NCBI GenBank assembly: GCA_046483065.1
Contig: JAWODW010000073.1
Coordinates: 1 to 5,569 of the forward strand
DNA: 5,569 nucleotides
Source of the DNA: JAWVYT01 sp046483065
GTDB taxonomy: Bacteria > Gemmatimonadota > Gemmatimonadetes > Longimicrobiales > RSA9
Direction of reading: 5' to 3'
Part shown: positions 4,347 through 5,569 of the stretch, piece by piece
How positions within the stretch are numbered: the stretch's first letter is position 1
How the letters are laid out: every line of letters begins with the position of its first letter
The notes under the pieces: model-generated
What the model saw: only the letters and a program-made list of their open reading frames with translations
Told to the model about the DNA's origin: nothing
The model's database searches: none
Program-made: the position numbers and the translations under genes

Positions 4347-4408
4347 CGTACGATCTGGCGACAGAAACGGGCGCGAGATCGCATTTTTCCGCGGCCACGG
4401 CGCCCCGC

Positions 4409-5326
4409 ATGGGTGATTCCGCGGAGGACCGGATCGCCGAGTTGGCGGCGGGCCAGCACGGCGTCGTCGCCCGACGCCAGTTGCTCTCGGCCGGGCTCAC
4501 GGCCCGGCAGGTGGAGGAACGCCTCCGGACGAACCGGCTGCGCCGGGTCCACCAGGGTGTGTACATCCTCGGATCCCTCGCCGGCGCCCTGGAACCGCCA
4601 CGGGCGCCGCTGATGGCGGCTCAGCTTGCGTGCGGCCCGGGGGCGCTGATCAGCCACGTGCACGCGGCTGGGCTCCGGGACCTCCTCCCGGAGCCGTCCC
4701 CGTTGGAGCCCGTCCATGTCCTGGTCCCGGGCGGTCGGTCACCGGCGCGCCGGCCGGGGATCGCGGCTCACCGAGCCGAAAGGTTGATGGCGGGGGAGGC
4801 CACGGCCGTGGATGGAATTCCGGTTACATCTCCTCTGCGCACGCTCGCCGATCTGTCCGGGCTGGTGTCGGGCGGCGACCTCGAGCGAGCGGTGGCGCGG
4901 GCGGAGCGGTCGGGGCTGGTCCGCCACGCGGAGCTGGAGGAGCTCGTCGCCCGGCACGGCGGATGTCCCGGGGCCCGCCTGCTGCGAGCGGTGATCCTGC
5001 GCGAGGGTGGCGCCAAGCTGACGCGTTCCGAAGCCGAGTCGCGCTTCCTGGAGCTGGTTCGCGGCACCGGACTCCCGGAGCCCGAGGTCAACGTCCAGGT
5101 CCACGGATACGAGGTGGATTTCTACTGGGCGGACGCCGGGGTGGTGGTTGAAATCGATGGGTTCGAGTATCACCGATACCGGACGAGCTTCCACGCTGAT
5201 CACCGCCGTGACACGACGCTCTTCAGCGCCGCCGGCATCTGGGTCCTCCGGTTCACGTGGCAGCAGGTCGTGGACGAGCCCAAGCCGACGCTGGTTGCGC
5301 TGGTCCGGGCGCTCGACCGGAGATGA
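4409..5326 (+). CDS. AbiEi-like winged helix fused to DUF559 (Vsr-like) endonuclease domain
   Basis: This is a 305-residue protein starting at ATG 4409, chosen because MGDSAEDRIAELAAGQHGVV matches the usual start of this architecture; no clear Shine-Dalgarno is present. Residues about 5-55 form the AbiEi-type winged helix (GVVARRQLLSAGLTARQVEERL, then LRRVHQGVY). Residues about 60-160 carry the AbiEi-like middle region (ISHVHAAGLRDLL, then GIPVTSPLRTLADL). Residues about 205-303 are DUF559, a PD-(D/E)xK fold related to Vsr nicking endonucleases: SEAES with E208/E210, YEVDF with D237, VVVEIDG with E248 and D250, H254, RRD and GIWVLRFT. The candidate catalytic acids look intact. By family this is a predicted nuclease or AbiEi-type antitoxin-like protein of unproven function, often found alone. 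No AbiEii toxin gene is adjacent. The repeat array just upstream may control it. Confidence 0.85.
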   Translation: MGDSAEDRIAELAAGQHGVVARRQLLSAGLTARQVEERLRTNRLRRVHQGVYILGSLAGALEPPRAPLMAAQLACGPGALISHVHAAGLRDLLPEPSPLEPVHVLVPGGRSPARRPGIAAHRAERLMAGEATAVDGIPVTSPLRTLADLSGLVSGGDLERAVARAERSGLVRHAELEELVARHGGCPGARLLRAVILREGGAKLTRSEAESRFLELVRGTGLPEPEVNVQVHGYEVDFYWADAGVVVEIDGFEYHRYRTSFHADHRRDTTLFSAAGIWVLRFTWQQVVDEPKPTLVALVRALDRR

Positions 5327-5365
5327 CCCCACCGTGGCGTTACGGCGTCCCCCGTATCCCACCCC

Positions 5366-5444
5366 GATGGTCGAAGGGCTCCTTAACGAAGCGTGATGCC
5401 GGGACGTCAATTATTATCCCGGGGTTAAGGGGTCCGTCGTCATC
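5366..5444 (+). promoter_or_regulatory. Long imperfect stem-loop, candidate structured leader
   Basis: The two sides pair almost continuously. GATGG (5366-5370) pairs with TCATC (5440-5444). After a bulged T, CGA (5372-5374) pairs with TCG (5437-5439). After one mismatch, GGGCTCCTTAAC (5376-5387) pairs with GTTAAGGGGTCC (5424-5435) over 12 positions including two G-U pairs. An asymmetric internal loop (5388-5398) leads to CCGGGA/TCCCGG (5399-5404, 5417-5422) with a 12-nt apical loop. It ends 4 nt before the GGAG of the next gene. No U-tract follows, so it is not a standard terminator. A cis-regulatory RNA is possible; I do not recognise a known riboswitch. Confidence 0.6.
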
Positions 5445-5455
5445 ACCTGGAGCAG

Positions 5456-5569
5456 ATGAGCTTGCAAGGCCAACGATCGACCGACCGCCGGCGGATCCGG
5501 CCGGCGGGGTTCCGCTTCGCCACCGTCCTTCTCTTCCTCCTGACTGTCTCCGGGGTCTTCGCCCCGCGA
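5456..5569 (+). CDS. N-terminus of an exported protein (partial)
   Basis: The frame from ATG 5456 is open to the window edge (38 codons). It begins MSLQGQRSTDRRRIRPAGF, a basic region, then RFATVLLFLLTVSGVFAP, a hydrophobic core typical of a Sec signal peptide or signal anchor, with a possible cleavage site at VFA. GGAG (5449-5452) is only 3 nt before the ATG; a TTG at 5462 would have a better 9-nt spacing, so the exact start is uncertain. The mature domain is outside the window, so function cannot be given. The long stem-loop at 5366-5444 lies immediately upstream. Confidence 0.65.
   Translation, partial: MSLQGQRSTDRRRIRPAGFRFATVLLFLLTVSGVFAPR

Larger units (their letters stand above)
4217..4394. 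repeat. Three degenerate ~60-bp tandem units with internal inverted repeats
   Basis: Units run approximately 4217-4270, 4277-4333 and 4339-4394. AATCG recurs at exactly 60-bp steps (4224, 4284, 4344). GATCTGGCG is shared by units 1 and 3 (4230-4238, 4352-4360). Each unit opens with GGA(A) and closes with TTCC(ACC). Unit 1 has a strong stem, GCGGGCC/GGCCCGC with loop TTT (4236-4252), and outer pairing GCGAT (4228-4232) with ATCGC (4256-4260). Unit 3 has CGATCT (4351-4356) with AGATCG (4376-4381). The array ends 14 bp before the AbiEi-DUF559 start codon. It may be an operator array, a REP-like element or a structured leader. Confidence 0.7.

Noticed and set aside
4217..4394. CRISPR array
   Set aside because: The units are only loosely similar, the supposed spacers share sequence with each other, there are just two or three repeats, and no cas gene is present.
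4340..4408. Upstream GTG start for the AbiEi-DUF559 gene
   Set aside because: It would add 23 residues translated from the repeat array and has no ribosome binding site. Family members begin near the residues encoded from 4409.

Overview
This is a GC-rich bacterial chromosome segment. It has GTG starts, a type A RNase P RNA, tRNAs without encoded CCA, several exported proteins and purine-rich simple repeats between genes. The combination fits a free-living soil-type phylum. Gemmatimonadota is my best guess and Actinomycetota the main alternative; there is no decisive marker. No transposase, integrase, phage gene or convincing CRISPR array is visible.

Layout. (1) Positions 1-196, minus strand: the N-terminus of an exported M14-type zinc carboxypeptidase that runs off the left edge. 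(2) 197-592: simple repeats, an inverted repeat and a sigma70-like promoter. (3) 593-1324, plus strand: a stable-RNA unit of tRNA-Arg(ACG), rnpB, a repeat-containing spacer, tRNA-Arg(CCG) and a strong intrinsic terminator. (4) 1522-2870: a promoter whose -10 box lies inside a perfect palindrome, then two genes overlapping by 4 bp. The first encodes a winged-helix protein with a degenerate nucleotidyltransferase-like domain; the second a short DUF6036-like nucleotidyltransferase that appears to have lost its C-terminal half. This looks like an AbiE/MNT-style toxin-antitoxin or defence module, possibly decayed. (5) 2938-3828: a lipoprotein with an AMIN-like and a Gmad2 domain, followed by a 28-codon signal-peptide-like ORF and a hairpin. 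(6) 3970-4408: a gene-poor stretch ending in three degenerate units of about 60 bp with internal inverted repeats. (7) 4409-5326: an AbiEi-like winged helix fused to a DUF559 (Vsr-like) endonuclease, with no toxin gene beside it. (8) 5366-5444: a long imperfect stem-loop immediately before the ribosome binding site of a final exported protein cut off by the right edge.

How it fits together. The RNA unit places RNase P RNA between two of its own pre-tRNA substrates, so one transcript would be processed by its own product. The winged-helix/nucleotidyltransferase pair is most likely autoregulated through the palindrome at its promoter. The AbiEi-DUF559 gene could be controlled in a similar way by the paired palindromes upstream of it. 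The carboxypeptidase, lipoprotein and last gene are envelope or secreted functions with no obvious link to the RNA or defence-like parts. All functional assignments come from reading the translated sequence and recalling family patterns; no database search was run.
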